This document shows, in pieces, positions 17,339 to 25,793 of a stretch of 64,000 nucleotides of DNA. Origin of the DNA: an uncultured Bacteroidales bacterium. GTDB taxonomy: Bacteria; Bacteroidota; Bacteroidia; Bacteroidales; F082. The notes under the pieces were generated by a model. That model saw only the letters and a program-made list of their open reading frames with translations. It did not search any database and was not told the DNA's origin. The DNA is taken from positions 268,524 through 332,523 of the forward strand of contig CAJOHD010000001.1 of NCBI GenBank assembly GCA_905234275.1. The letters run 5' to 3'. Every line of letters begins with the position of its first letter. Within the stretch, counting starts at the first letter, position 1. Made by a program: the position numbers and the translations under genes.

Positions 17339-18213
17339 AAAACAACCCGTTTATAGGCACTGGAGTCGCTTTGATAACTCCGTTTAACGACGATTATTCT
17401 GTTGATTATCAGTCGTTAAAGAATATTGTTGACTACACTTTGCAGAATGGCGCTGATTTTTTGGTCGCTCTTGGAACCACTTCTGAAGCACCAACGATGA
17501 ACGCCGAAGAGAAGGCAAAGGTGGTTAAAACTATCGTTGAGACAACCAACGGTCGCTGCCCGATTCTGTTGGGAATGGGTGGAAACAACACCTCTGCGTT
17601 GATCGACAGTATTAGAAATCAAGACTTTAAAGGCATCGACGGTATTTTGAGCGTTGTGCCTTATTACAACAAACCGAACCAACGCGGAATGAAAGCCCAC
17701 TTCCTGCATGTGGCTGACGTGTCGCCAGTGCCGGTGGTGCTTTATAACGTGCCGGGTAGAGTGGGAGTGAACCTCCAAGCAGCTACTACTGTTGAACTTG
17801 CTAAGCATCCTAACATTATTGCGGTGAAGGAAGCCTCAGGTAATTTGCAGCAGATCATGGAGATTTTGCGCGACAAGCCGAAAGACTTCAGAGTGTACTC
17901 AGGCGACGACAGCATCACCCAGCCGCTGATGGCTCTCGGAGCAGAAGGTGTGATTTCAGTGGCTGCCAACGGCTATCCGAAACCGTTCTGCAAGATGGTG
18001 CACAAGATGCTTGAGGGCAAAACCGATGAAGCTCTGAAGCTGCATTATAAGATGCTGAGAATGAACGGCTTGATCTTCGCTGACGGCAATCCAGCAGGCA
18101 TAAAAGCCCTCATGGCTCATACCGGATTGTGCAAGAATGTGCTCCGTTTGCCTTTGGTGCCGGCATTAGATTCTGTGCGTCAAGAAATTGAAAATGAATA
18201 TAAATCTTTATAA
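17335..18213 (+). CDS. dapA: 4-hydroxy-tetrahydrodipicolinate synthase
   Basis: DapA condenses pyruvate with aspartate semialdehyde, opening the lysine and diaminopimelate branch needed for peptidoglycan. The Schiff-base lysine is K165 in IAVKEASGN, the catalytic tyrosine is Y137 in VVLYNVPGR, and GTTSE at 47-51 supplies the hydroxyl relay. The 292 residues match the family. It overlaps the upstream small gene by ATGA and is followed after 4 bases by a secreted carboxypeptidase. That downstream gene probably reads through from the same promoter but is unrelated in function. Confidence 0.96.
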   Translation: MKNNPFIGTGVALITPFNDDYSVDYQSLKNIVDYTLQNGADFLVALGTTSEAPTMNAEEKAKVVKTIVETTNGRCPILLGMGGNNTSALIDSIRNQDFKGIDGILSVVPYYNKPNQRGMKAHFLHVADVSPVPVVLYNVPGRVGVNLQAATTVELAKHPNIIAVKEASGNLQQIMEILRDKPKDFRVYSGDDSITQPLMALGAEGVISVAANGYPKPFCKMVHKMLEGKTDEALKLHYKMLRMNGLIFADGNPAGIKALMAHTGLCKNVLRLPLVPALDSVRQEIENEYKSL

Positions 18214-18217
18214 CAAA

Positions 18218-20752
18218 ATGAAAACAAAGCTTTTATTAGTTTTATTCCTGTTTGTCACATTAGGACTAACAGCACAAGAGAAAAATCTCGACCGACTCAT
18301 GCAGGACCGCAATGAGTATTATTTCACTTTTGAATTGAACGGCAACGACAATCTTCAGAAGATTGCAAAGACCATTTCGGTTGACCGTGTTGACGGTAAC
18401 GTCGTTACAGCTTACGCTAACAACAAGGAATTCGCTGAGTTCCAGACAATGGGCTATGAAGTCACACTGCAGACACCTCCTTCAATGATGTTTGAAGCCG
18501 AGATGTGGGATGGTAGCAACCGCGCAGCATACGACTGGGATCAGTATCCTACATATCCAGCTTACGAAGCAATGATGTTCCAGTTTGCAACCGACCATCC
18601 TGATATGTGCGAAATCATTACTCTTGGAACATTGCCGAGCAACCGCAAAATCATGATTGCTCATATCAACAACGGTTCAGGTGCAGGCAAACCTAAGTTC
18701 TTATACACCTCAACAATCCACGGTGATGAGACAACAGGCTGGATGCTGATGCTTCGCTTTATTGATTATCTCCTTGAGAATCCGACACTTCCGGAATGCG
18801 CCAACATCCTCAATAACGTCGATTTGTATGTTGGTCCTAACACCAACCCTGATGGAACATATCATGGCGGCAACAATACAGTTAATGGTGCTACACGTGC
18901 CAATGCCAATGGTGTCGATATGAACCGTAACTACGCTGATCCTCACGGTGGTGCACATCCTGATGGTAATCCGTATGCTCAAGAGACTGAATGGTTTATG
19001 CAGCTCGCACAGGAAAACAACTTCGTGATGGGCGCTAACTACCACGGTGGAGCAGAGGTTATGAACTATCCTTGGGACAACACTTACACACTTCATGCCG
19101 ATGACCAGTGGTATCAGCTTATTTCACACGAATATGCCGACCTTTGCCATGTACAAAGCTCAAACTATATGACTGACTATAACAATGGAGTCACCAACGG
19201 AGCACAGTGGTATATGATTGGCGGCGGCCGTCAGGACTACATGAACGGCTATGCTGAATGCCGCGAGCTCACTATCGAATGCTCAAATACAAAATGCCCT
19301 AACGCCAGCCAGATGCCAAACTTCTGGAATATCAACAAAAACTCAATCTTTGCATTCGTCAACCAGTGCTTGAATGGTATTCACGGCACAGTGGTCGATG
19401 CAGCTTCAAAGGCTCCGATAGGTGGTGCTACAATCACTTTGACAGGTCACGATGATCAGTATTCAACTGTTTCTACACAGCTTCCTAACGGCGATTTCCA
19501 CCGTCCGGTGAAGGCTGGTACTTACAACGTGAGAATCACCAAGAACGGCTATGAGGCCTACGAGACACAGGTGACAGTGGCTGACGGTCAGGCAGTTACA
19601 GTAGATGCAGAACTGGTAGCTTTGGAAGGCATAGTAGCTGATTTTGTCGCTGATGCAACAGCTATTGCAATTGGCGGTACAGTGCATTTCACCGACAACT
19701 CATGGGGCGCACAGCTCACCAACTGGGACTGGGAGTTTGAAGGCGGCACACCAGCCACATCAACAGCACTGAATCCAACAGTGACATACAACGAGGCAGG
19801 TACTTTCGGCGTACGTCTCACAGTGACTAACGCTGATGGCGAAAGCGACACCAAATATATGCCTAACTACATCTCAGTGGTTGAAGCATACAACATGCAG
19901 AACGGCACTATCACTACTTGCGACGCGATGTTCTACGATGATGGCGGTCCGAATGCAAACTACGGCAACAACAAAGATCTCACCATGACATTCATGCCTG
20001 CAACAGAAGGCGGCATCATCGAGGTGGCATTCCAGTCGTTCGACACTGAGAATAACTACGATTGGCTCTATATCTATGATGGTACTTCAACATCAGCACC
20101 ACAAATCGGCTCACAGCACTCAGGCGGCGATAATCCTGGTACAGTGACAGCTACCAACGCACAAGGCGCTTTGACATTCCGCTTCACTTCAGACAGCAGT
20201 GTCAACAAAGAAGGATGGGCAGCTCACGTATATTGCCTCGGTGTTTCTAATCCGTTGGAAGTTACAGCATACGCTGCACATGAAACCATTTTGCTTAGCG
20301 AGACAAACACTTTGCATGTTAGCGCAACAGGCGGCACAGGTGAATATACCTATTCATGGTCACCAGCCGACAACCTCAACGACGCAACATCACAGAACCC
20401 TGTGTTTACCCCAACAGAGGCAGGCGATTTCACTTACACAGTGACAGTGAGCGACGGAACAGAAACAGCTTCAGCATCAGTGACTTTCACAGTTGTTGAC
20501 GACACATATGTTGATGAAATCGGAAGCGAAAGCGTGTCAGTTTACCCGAATCCGGCTTCTTCAGTCATCAATATCAATGGTTTGAGCGACTTTGCAAACC
20601 TTGAAGTCAAGGTTATGAACCTTCAGGGACAGGTTGTGATGGTTGTAAGTAACTCATTGGAAATCAATGTAGAAGATGTTGAATCGGGAGTTTACTTCCT
20701 CAATATCAACTGCGACGGAAGAGGAATTATCAAGAGAATTGTTGTAAAATAG
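18218..20752 (+). CDS. Secreted M14 zinc carboxypeptidase with PKD, CUB-like and T9SS domains
   Basis: The 844-residue protein starts with a signal peptide (to AQ20). An M14 metallocarboxypeptidase follows: HGDE 168-171 (zinc H168 and E171), NPDG 210-213, MNRN 235-238 with substrate-binding R237, third zinc ligand H276, and catalytic E354 in LTIECS. Then come a carboxypeptidase regulatory-like domain (HGTVVDAASKAPIGGATI), a PKD domain (DWEFEGGTPATS), a CUB-like domain around the DWLYIYDGTS motif, a second PKD-like domain (YSWSPADNL) and a T9SS sorting domain (VYPNPASSVININ). It should cleave C-terminal residues of proteins at the cell surface. The start at 18218 directly follows dapA; an earlier in-frame start would lie inside dapA. 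Confidence 0.92.
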   Translation: MKTKLLLVLFLFVTLGLTAQEKNLDRLMQDRNEYYFTFELNGNDNLQKIAKTISVDRVDGNVVTAYANNKEFAEFQTMGYEVTLQTPPSMMFEAEMWDGSNRAAYDWDQYPTYPAYEAMMFQFATDHPDMCEIITLGTLPSNRKIMIAHINNGSGAGKPKFLYTSTIHGDETTGWMLMLRFIDYLLENPTLPECANILNNVDLYVGPNTNPDGTYHGGNNTVNGATRANANGVDMNRNYADPHGGAHPDGNPYAQETEWFMQLAQENNFVMGANYHGGAEVMNYPWDNTYTLHADDQWYQLISHEYADLCHVQSSNYMTDYNNGVTNGAQWYMIGGGRQDYMNGYAECRELTIECSNTKCPNASQMPNFWNINKNSIFAFVNQCLNGIHGTVVDAASKAPIGGATITLTGHDDQYSTVSTQLPNGDFHRPVKAGTYNVRITKNGYEAYETQVTVADGQAVTVDAELVALEGIVADFVADATAIAIGGTVHFTDNSWGAQLTNWDWEFEGGTPATSTALNPTVTYNEAGTFGVRLTVTNADGESDTKYMPNYISVVEAYNMQNGTITTCDAMFYDDGGPNANYGNNKDLTMTFMPATEGGIIEVAFQSFDTENNYDWLYIYDGTSTSAPQIGSQHSGGDNPGTVTATNAQGALTFRFTSDSSVNKEGWAAHVYCLGVSNPLEVTAYAAHETILLSETNTLHVSATGGTGEYTYSWSPADNLNDATSQNPVFTPTEAGDFTYTVTVSDGTETASASVTFTVVDDTYVDEIGSESVSVYPNPASSVININGLSDFANLEVKVMNLQGQVVMVVSNSLEINVEDVESGVYFLNINCDGRGIIKRIVVK

Positions 20753-20774
20753 TAACTTATAAGTAAAAAAATCG

Positions 20775-20782
20775 TAATTTTG
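20775..20782 (+). promoter_or_regulatory. bamD promoter -7 element (leaderless?)
   Basis: TAATTTTG is followed by CAGC and then directly by the bamD ATG at 20787. Transcription starting at the usual distance would begin at or within the start codon. Confidence 0.5.
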
Positions 20783-20786
20783 CAGC

Positions 20787-21593
20787 ATGCTAAAAAATAG
20801 GTTTTTCTTATCGGTAATAATATGTTTGCTGGGGTGTGTATCCTGCAGTAAATACAACAAATTGCTTAAGGGAACGGACAATGAGGCCAAGTATGAGGCA
20901 GCATTGAAGTACTATGAGAAAAAGAACTACGACCGTGCCTTACAGCTTTTTGATGTCATGCAGGCATACTACCGCACCAAACCGGAAGGCGAGAATATAG
21001 CTTATCTGACGGCTGAATGTTATTACTATAAGAAAGAATATATCATTGCAAGCAGCTATTACAAACGTTTTGTGACGAGATATCCGATATCGAAGCATGC
21101 CGAAGAGGCTTTGTACAAGAGCGCGCTTTGTTATTACACCATCTCGCCAAAATCGACGCTCGACCAGACCGATTCTTACACTGCGATAGATGAGTTTCAG
21201 AACTTCATCGATGTTTTTCCGAACAGTGATAAGGTGGCTGATGCAAATGCCAGAATTGACACCCTTCGCGTGAAGCTCGAGGAAAAGCAGTACGACATCT
21301 GCAATCTGTATTTCAAGATGGAGGAATATCAGGCGGCAATAACCAGTTACGAGACATATCTGAGAGATTATCCTACCTCGGTACATCGCGAGGAGATTCT
21401 CAACAATATGGTCATCAACTATTATCGTTATGCTGAAAACAGCGTGAAGTCGAAGCAGAGAGAACGTTATGAATTGGCTCTTGAGAAATATAACACTTTG
21501 TGCTATGTTTTTCCTGATAGCGAATATATCGAAAAGCTTGAGCCAACAGTTAAAAAAGTTAGAGAGAGATTAGAAAAATATAAATCAAATTAA
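20787..21593 (+). CDS. bamD: Outer membrane assembly lipoprotein BamD
   Basis: BamD is the TPR lipoprotein of the BAM complex that inserts beta-barrel proteins into the outer membrane. The 268 residues begin with a lipoprotein signal (LLGC at 14-17, or VSC at 18-20). Paired helices of TPR type follow: YEAALKYYEKKNYDRALQLFD, AYLTAECYYYKKEYIIASSYY and YKSALCYY. The later TPRs are also clear (YFKMEEYQAAITSYETYL). It heads a run with rpoZ (gap 1), coaBC (gap 2), the DUF4835 gene (gap 5) and recN (gap 4). The ATG lies only four bases after a -7 element, so the transcript may be leaderless. Confidence 0.9.
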   Translation: MLKNRFFLSVIICLLGCVSCSKYNKLLKGTDNEAKYEAALKYYEKKNYDRALQLFDVMQAYYRTKPEGENIAYLTAECYYYKKEYIIASSYYKRFVTRYPISKHAEEALYKSALCYYTISPKSTLDQTDSYTAIDEFQNFIDVFPNSDKVADANARIDTLRVKLEEKQYDICNLYFKMEEYQAAITSYETYLRDYPTSVHREEILNNMVINYYRYAENSVKSKQRERYELALEKYNTLCYVFPDSEYIEKLEPTVKKVRERLEKYKSN

Positions 21594-21594
21594 G

Positions 21595-21933
21595 ATGATA
21601 GACTTTAGAAAAGTTAAGACGGAGACAACCGCAATCACACGTCAGAAAGACCAGTTCTACGTAGGAACAGGCAATATCTACGAAACAGTTGCTATTCTTG
21701 CTAAGAGAGCAAACCAGATTGCAACAGAAGAGAAGCAGGAACTCAACAAGAAGATTGAGGAGTTTGCATCGAACAACGACACTCTTGAGGAAGTTTTCGA
21801 AAACAAAGAGCAGATTGAGGTGGCAAAGTTCTATGAGAGACTGCCAAAGCCGACTCTTATCGCTATTGACGAGTTTTTGAACGACAAGCTTTACTATCGT
21901 AATCCAAGCAAGAAAAACGAAGGTGACTTCTAA
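21595..21933 (+). CDS. rpoZ: DNA-directed RNA polymerase omega subunit
   Basis: The 112-residue protein fits the Bacteroidota form of the omega subunit, which helps fold and hold the beta-prime subunit of RNA polymerase. The recognisable part is GNIYETVAILAKRANQIATEEKQ, followed by LEEVFENKEQIEVAKFYERLPKPTL, a sequence typical of this phylum. It is one base after bamD and two before coaBC, the gene order usual in Bacteroidota. The omega family is short and diverged, so recognition rests on phylum-specific similarity and on the neighbours. Confidence 0.85.
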   Translation: MIDFRKVKTETTAITRQKDQFYVGTGNIYETVAILAKRANQIATEEKQELNKKIEEFASNNDTLEEVFENKEQIEVAKFYERLPKPTLIAIDEFLNDKLYYRNPSKKNEGDF

Positions 21934-21935
21934 AA

Positions 21936-23144
21936 ATGCTTACTGGTAAAAAAATCCTGATCGGAATTACGGGAAGCATTGCCGCTTATAAGATTCCGTT
22001 GTTGGTAAGGCTTCTGAAGAAGCAAGGTGCTGAGGTTCAGGTCGTGATGACCGATGCGGCAAAAGATTTCGTAACACCACTCACGTTAGCTACGTTGAGT
22101 GGTTTACCCGTTTTATCGAAGGGCTTCGACCCTGAGACAGGCAAATGGAACAGCCACGTGGAGCTCGGTCTGTGGGCCGACCTGTTCGTGATTGCACCAG
22201 CATCGGCAAACACTTTGGCGAAGATGGCATCAGGAGCGGCAGATAACTACCTGCTGACGGTATGCCTCTCGGCAAAATGCCCGATAATGTTCGCTCCGGC
22301 GATGGACCTCGATATGTACAAACATCCTGCAACACAAGAGAATATCCGTACTTTGATCAGTCGCGGATACCGCTTCATAGCTCCGTCGTCAGGTGAGCTG
22401 GCATCGGGACTGTGCGGCGAGGGTAGGATGGAGGAGCCTCAGGAGATATTTAACCGCATCAAGGAGTTTTTCGAAAACAAACAACGTTTTGCAGGCAAGA
22501 AGGTGGTTGTGACAGCCGGTCCGACATACGAGGCGATCGACCCGGTGAGATTTATCGGCAACCACAGCTCAGGTCTTATGGGCATTGAGATTGCACGCGC
22601 TTTTGCCGACCAGGGAGCCGACGTGACGCTGGTTTTGGGGCCATCTTCGATACGTCCGGAAAGAAGCAATATCCAGGTGCTTCCGGTGACGAGCGCACAA
22701 GAGATGTTCGACGCTACCACTGCGGCTTTTAAGAGGGCAGATATTGCAGTGCTGAGCGCCGCTGTCGCTGATTTCCGTCCGGAAGTTGTTGCTGATCAGA
22801 AGATCAAGAAAGACCCTAACAAAGATGAGATGATTCTGCGACTTGTGAAGACGCAGGATATCCTGAAGACATTAGGCGAGAACAAGAAAGACAACCAGAC
22901 CCTTGTGGGTTTCGCGCTTGAGACCGAAAACGGAATTGAGAACGCGAAGAAAAAACTGCATACCAAAAACCTCGATATGATCGTTCTAAATACGATGAAC
23001 GAGGCTGGCGTGGGTTTCAAAACAAAAACCAACAAGGTCAACATCATAACTAAAGACGACGAAGTGCGCGCCTTTGAGCTTAAGCCGAAAAGCGAGGTGG
23101 CTCGAGATGTGCTCGACGCTGTTTATCAATTACTTGCAAAATAA
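21936..23144 (+). CDS. coaBC: Bifunctional phosphopantothenoylcysteine decarboxylase / synthase
   Basis: CoaBC couples cysteine to 4'-phosphopantothenate (CoaB, CTP-dependent) and decarboxylates the product (CoaC, FMN) in coenzyme A synthesis. CoaC occupies about 1-185: GSIAAYKIP at 13-21, the catalytic histidine H74 in NSHVELG, PAMDLDMY at 121-128 and the cysteine C160 in GLCGEGRM. CoaB follows from about 188 with VVVTAGPTYEAIDPVRF, HSSGLMGIEIA and KIKKDPNKDEM. The 402 residues match the fused bacterial enzyme. Confidence 0.96.
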   Translation: MLTGKKILIGITGSIAAYKIPLLVRLLKKQGAEVQVVMTDAAKDFVTPLTLATLSGLPVLSKGFDPETGKWNSHVELGLWADLFVIAPASANTLAKMASGAADNYLLTVCLSAKCPIMFAPAMDLDMYKHPATQENIRTLISRGYRFIAPSSGELASGLCGEGRMEEPQEIFNRIKEFFENKQRFAGKKVVVTAGPTYEAIDPVRFIGNHSSGLMGIEIARAFADQGADVTLVLGPSSIRPERSNIQVLPVTSAQEMFDATTAAFKRADIAVLSAAVADFRPEVVADQKIKKDPNKDEMILRLVKTQDILKTLGENKKDNQTLVGFALETENGIENAKKKLHTKNLDMIVLNTMNEAGVGFKTKTNKVNIITKDDEVRAFELKPKSEVARDVLDAVYQLLAK

Positions 23145-23149
23145 ACATT

Positions 23150-24064
23150 ATGAAAAAAATCATCATCACAATATTGTTCCTGATTTGCTTCTTGGCCCAA
23201 AATCTGCGGGCACAGGAGTTTAATCTGACGGTGACGATTAACACGAAACAGGTTTCGGGTACCGACCAGCGTTTGTATGAGTCGCTGCAGGAGGCAGTTA
23301 CCAATTTCATGAACAACCGCATCTGGACAAACATCAAGTTTGAGGAACAGGAACGTATTGAAGGCTCGATGGTGATAGTGGTGAAAAACAGAGAAGGCAA
23401 CTCCATTTCAGGAGAGTTGAACCTCGGTATCCGCCGTCCGGTGTATAAATCGAGTTACAACACCCCGATATTGAATTATGTCGATAGCGACTTCAACTTC
23501 AGTTATATCGAGTCGCAACCGCTTGATTTCAATGAAAATTCATACATGTCGAACCTTACTTCGATGCTGGCGTTTTACGCTTATTACACCCTCGGATTGT
23601 ATTTCGACACATTCGGTCTTTATGGCGGCGATGAGATGTATAGAGCTGCCGACCAGGTGGTTACTCAGGCACAAAGTTCGTCTGAAACCGGCTGGAAGGC
23701 ATTCGACAGTTACAAAAACCGTTATTGGCTGCTTGAGAACTTTACCAACACAGCATACCGTCCGCTGCGTCAGTTTATGTATGACTATCATAGACTTGGA
23801 CTCGACGTGATGGGTAGCGGCAAGGTTGATGACGGACGCGCCGCGATGACCAAGTCGCTTGAAAATTTGAAAACTGTCTATAACAGCAAGCCGAATCTGT
23901 ATTTCATTCAGATTCTTAACGATACAAAACGCGATGAGTGGAAGAATGTCTACTCGATGGGACCGCAACAGGAACGCACAAAAGCTGTTAATATCCTTCG
24001 CGACCTCGATCCGACACACTCAGAAGAATACGAGGAACTGCTGACCGCAAAACCGAAATTCTAA
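23150..24064 (+). CDS. porD: DUF4835 family protein, likely T9SS component PorD
   Basis: This exported protein of 304 residues has a signal peptide ending near LRAQE (about residue 23). The mature protein contains VTINTKQVSGTDQRLYESLQ, an RRPVYKSSYNTPILNYVD segment and a C-terminal DPTHSEEYEELLTAKPKF. I recognise it as DUF4835, a Bacteroidota family found between coaBC and recN and listed, as I recall, as the T9SS protein PorD. The T9SS role is from memory, not from a catalytic motif. The many T9SS cargo genes in this window fit an organism with that system. Confidence 0.8.
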   Translation: MKKIIITILFLICFLAQNLRAQEFNLTVTINTKQVSGTDQRLYESLQEAVTNFMNNRIWTNIKFEEQERIEGSMVIVVKNREGNSISGELNLGIRRPVYKSSYNTPILNYVDSDFNFSYIESQPLDFNENSYMSNLTSMLAFYAYYTLGLYFDTFGLYGGDEMYRAADQVVTQAQSSSETGWKAFDSYKNRYWLLENFTNTAYRPLRQFMYDYHRLGLDVMGSGKVDDGRAAMTKSLENLKTVYNSKPNLYFIQILNDTKRDEWKNVYSMGPQQERTKAVNILRDLDPTHSEEYEELLTAKPKF

Positions 24065-24068
24065 ACCG

Positions 24069-25748
24069 ATGTTAAAGCACCTCACGATAAGTAATTATGC
24101 TTTAATTGATTCATTGTCAATATCTTTTGATAATGGATTCAGCGTGATTACAGGTGAGACGGGTGCAGGAAAATCCATTTTACTTGGTGCTTTAGGCTTC
24201 GTTTTGGGCGACCGTACCGATTCGAGCATTATGCTTGATGAGACAAAGAAATGCTTGGTCGAAGCTACGTTTATTGTTGACGCTGAGCGCTTTAAACCAT
24301 TTTTCGAAGAAAACGACCTCGACTTTGACGAGGATCTGATTTTGAGACGTGAGTTGTCGCCAACAAAGAAATCGCGAGCTTTTATCAACGACACTCCGGT
24401 TACAGCCCAGCAGTTGAAAGAATTAGGCAGCCAGCTGGTTGACATACACTCGCAGCATGATTCGTTGCTATTAACTAATGCCGATTTCCAACTTGAAATT
24501 ATTGACAACGCGGCAGATAATAATTCGTTGCTTGTTGAGTATCAATCTGTTTATCATAAATTCGTCGCTTTGCGGAATGAGCTGAAATCACTTCGCGAGA
24601 TGGCTCAGAAGAACGTGGCTGAAAACGATTTCCTGACATTCCAGCTGGACGAGTTAGTGAAAGCCGACTTGCAGGAAGGAGAATATGAAGAGGTTAGTCA
24701 AAAGCTGGAGTTGCTTGAGAATGCTGAAGAAGTGAAAACTTTGCTGGCTCAGTCTCTTAGTACTTTGAGTGAATCTGAGTATTCTATTTTGAATCAGCTG
24801 AATGAGCTGAAATCTTCAGTTGATCATCTGAGAAGATATCTCCCTCAGGCAGAGCAGTATCTTGAAAGATTGGATTCAACAAAAATAGAGCTCAAAGACA
24901 TAGCGCAAGATCTTGACAGTCTGCAAGACAGCACCCAGTTTGACGCTTCATCTTTGAATGAGCTTCAGGAGCGTTTCGATTTGATTCAGCGCCTGATGAT
25001 GAAGCATCATGTCAATGATTATGCTGAATTGCTGAAGATTCGTGAGGATTTGCAGCAGAAAGTAGGTGCATTTGCAAATATCGACGAGCAGATTGCCAAG
25101 AAAGAGCAGGAAGTTAAATCTTGCGAGAAAGAACTGACGAAACTTGCTAATGAGCTTTCAGCAAAGCGCAAAAAAGTAAAGGTTCCGTTTGAAAAAGCTG
25201 TTACTGAGATTCTGAGACAGCTCAAAATGCCACATGCAGTTTTCGAGATAGAGATCTCAGAGTTCTCAAAAAGCTCCGAGAACTCACAGTTTACGATTAC
25301 TGGCAAAGATAAGGTCCGCTTTATGTTCTCCGCTAACAAAGGCATTGCTCCGGATGATATGAGTCGTGTGGCTTCAGGAGGTGAGCTTTCCCGTTTGATG
25401 CTTGCCATCAAATCTGTTGCCGCAGAAAGCAGCTACATCCCGACCTTGATTTTCGATGAAATAGACACCGGCGTTTCAGGCGAGGTGGCATCGAAACTTG
25501 GCGACATCATGCAGAAAATGGGGGAGAACCTGCAGATTATTTCTATTACACATCTTCCGCAGATTGCTTCAAAAGCCAAAAACCATTTCTTTGTTTACAA
25601 AGACGAGAACGCACAAAAAACACGCTCATGCATCAGACAACTGTCTCACGATGAGCGCGTTACGGAAATCGCAAAAATGCTTTCCAACGATAAAATAACC
25701 CCGGAAGCTATAAAAGCCGCCGAGGTTATTTTAGACGCCAGTCACTAG
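24069..25748 (+). CDS. recN: DNA repair ATPase RecN
   Basis: RecN is an SMC-like ATPase acting at double-strand breaks. The Walker A motif is GETGAGKS at 29-36, the Q-loop region is LVDIHSQHDSLLL, a long coiled coil spans about 160-370, and near the C-terminus come the signature ASGGELSRLMLAI, Walker B LIFDEIDTGVSG (about 460) and THLPQIAS. The 559 residues are the normal length. The stop codon lies in a GTCACTA/TAGTGAC hairpin that opens the intergenic repeat shared with the convergent M16 gene. Confidence 0.95.
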   Translation: MLKHLTISNYALIDSLSISFDNGFSVITGETGAGKSILLGALGFVLGDRTDSSIMLDETKKCLVEATFIVDAERFKPFFEENDLDFDEDLILRRELSPTKKSRAFINDTPVTAQQLKELGSQLVDIHSQHDSLLLTNADFQLEIIDNAADNNSLLVEYQSVYHKFVALRNELKSLREMAQKNVAENDFLTFQLDELVKADLQEGEYEEVSQKLELLENAEEVKTLLAQSLSTLSESEYSILNQLNELKSSVDHLRRYLPQAEQYLERLDSTKIELKDIAQDLDSLQDSTQFDASSLNELQERFDLIQRLMMKHHVNDYAELLKIREDLQQKVGAFANIDEQIAKKEQEVKSCEKELTKLANELSAKRKKVKVPFEKAVTEILRQLKMPHAVFEIEISEFSKSSENSQFTITGKDKVRFMFSANKGIAPDDMSRVASGGELSRLMLAIKSVAAESSYIPTLIFDEIDTGVSGEVASKLGDIMQKMGENLQIISITHLPQIASKAKNHFFVYKDENAQKTRSCIRQLSHDERVTEIAKMLSNDKITPEAIKAAEVILDASH

Positions 25749-25793
25749 TCTTTAGTGACCAACATTATAGTCTAAAGTCTAAAGACTAAAGAC
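25741..25793. repeat. TAGTC/TAAAGAC short-repeat tract between convergent genes
   Basis: The tract contains GTCACTA-TAGTGAC and AGTCTTTAGT-ACTAAAGACT inverted pairs plus repeated AGTCTAAAG. It joins the ends of recN and the M16 gene and could act as a bidirectional terminator, though without long T-runs. It belongs to the same family as tracts near 48250, 48300 and 59085. Confidence 0.7.

Noticed and set aside
18188..18217. Longer start for the M14 carboxypeptidase within dapA
   Set aside because: The extra ten residues overlap dapA and weaken the signal peptide, which begins cleanly at 18218.
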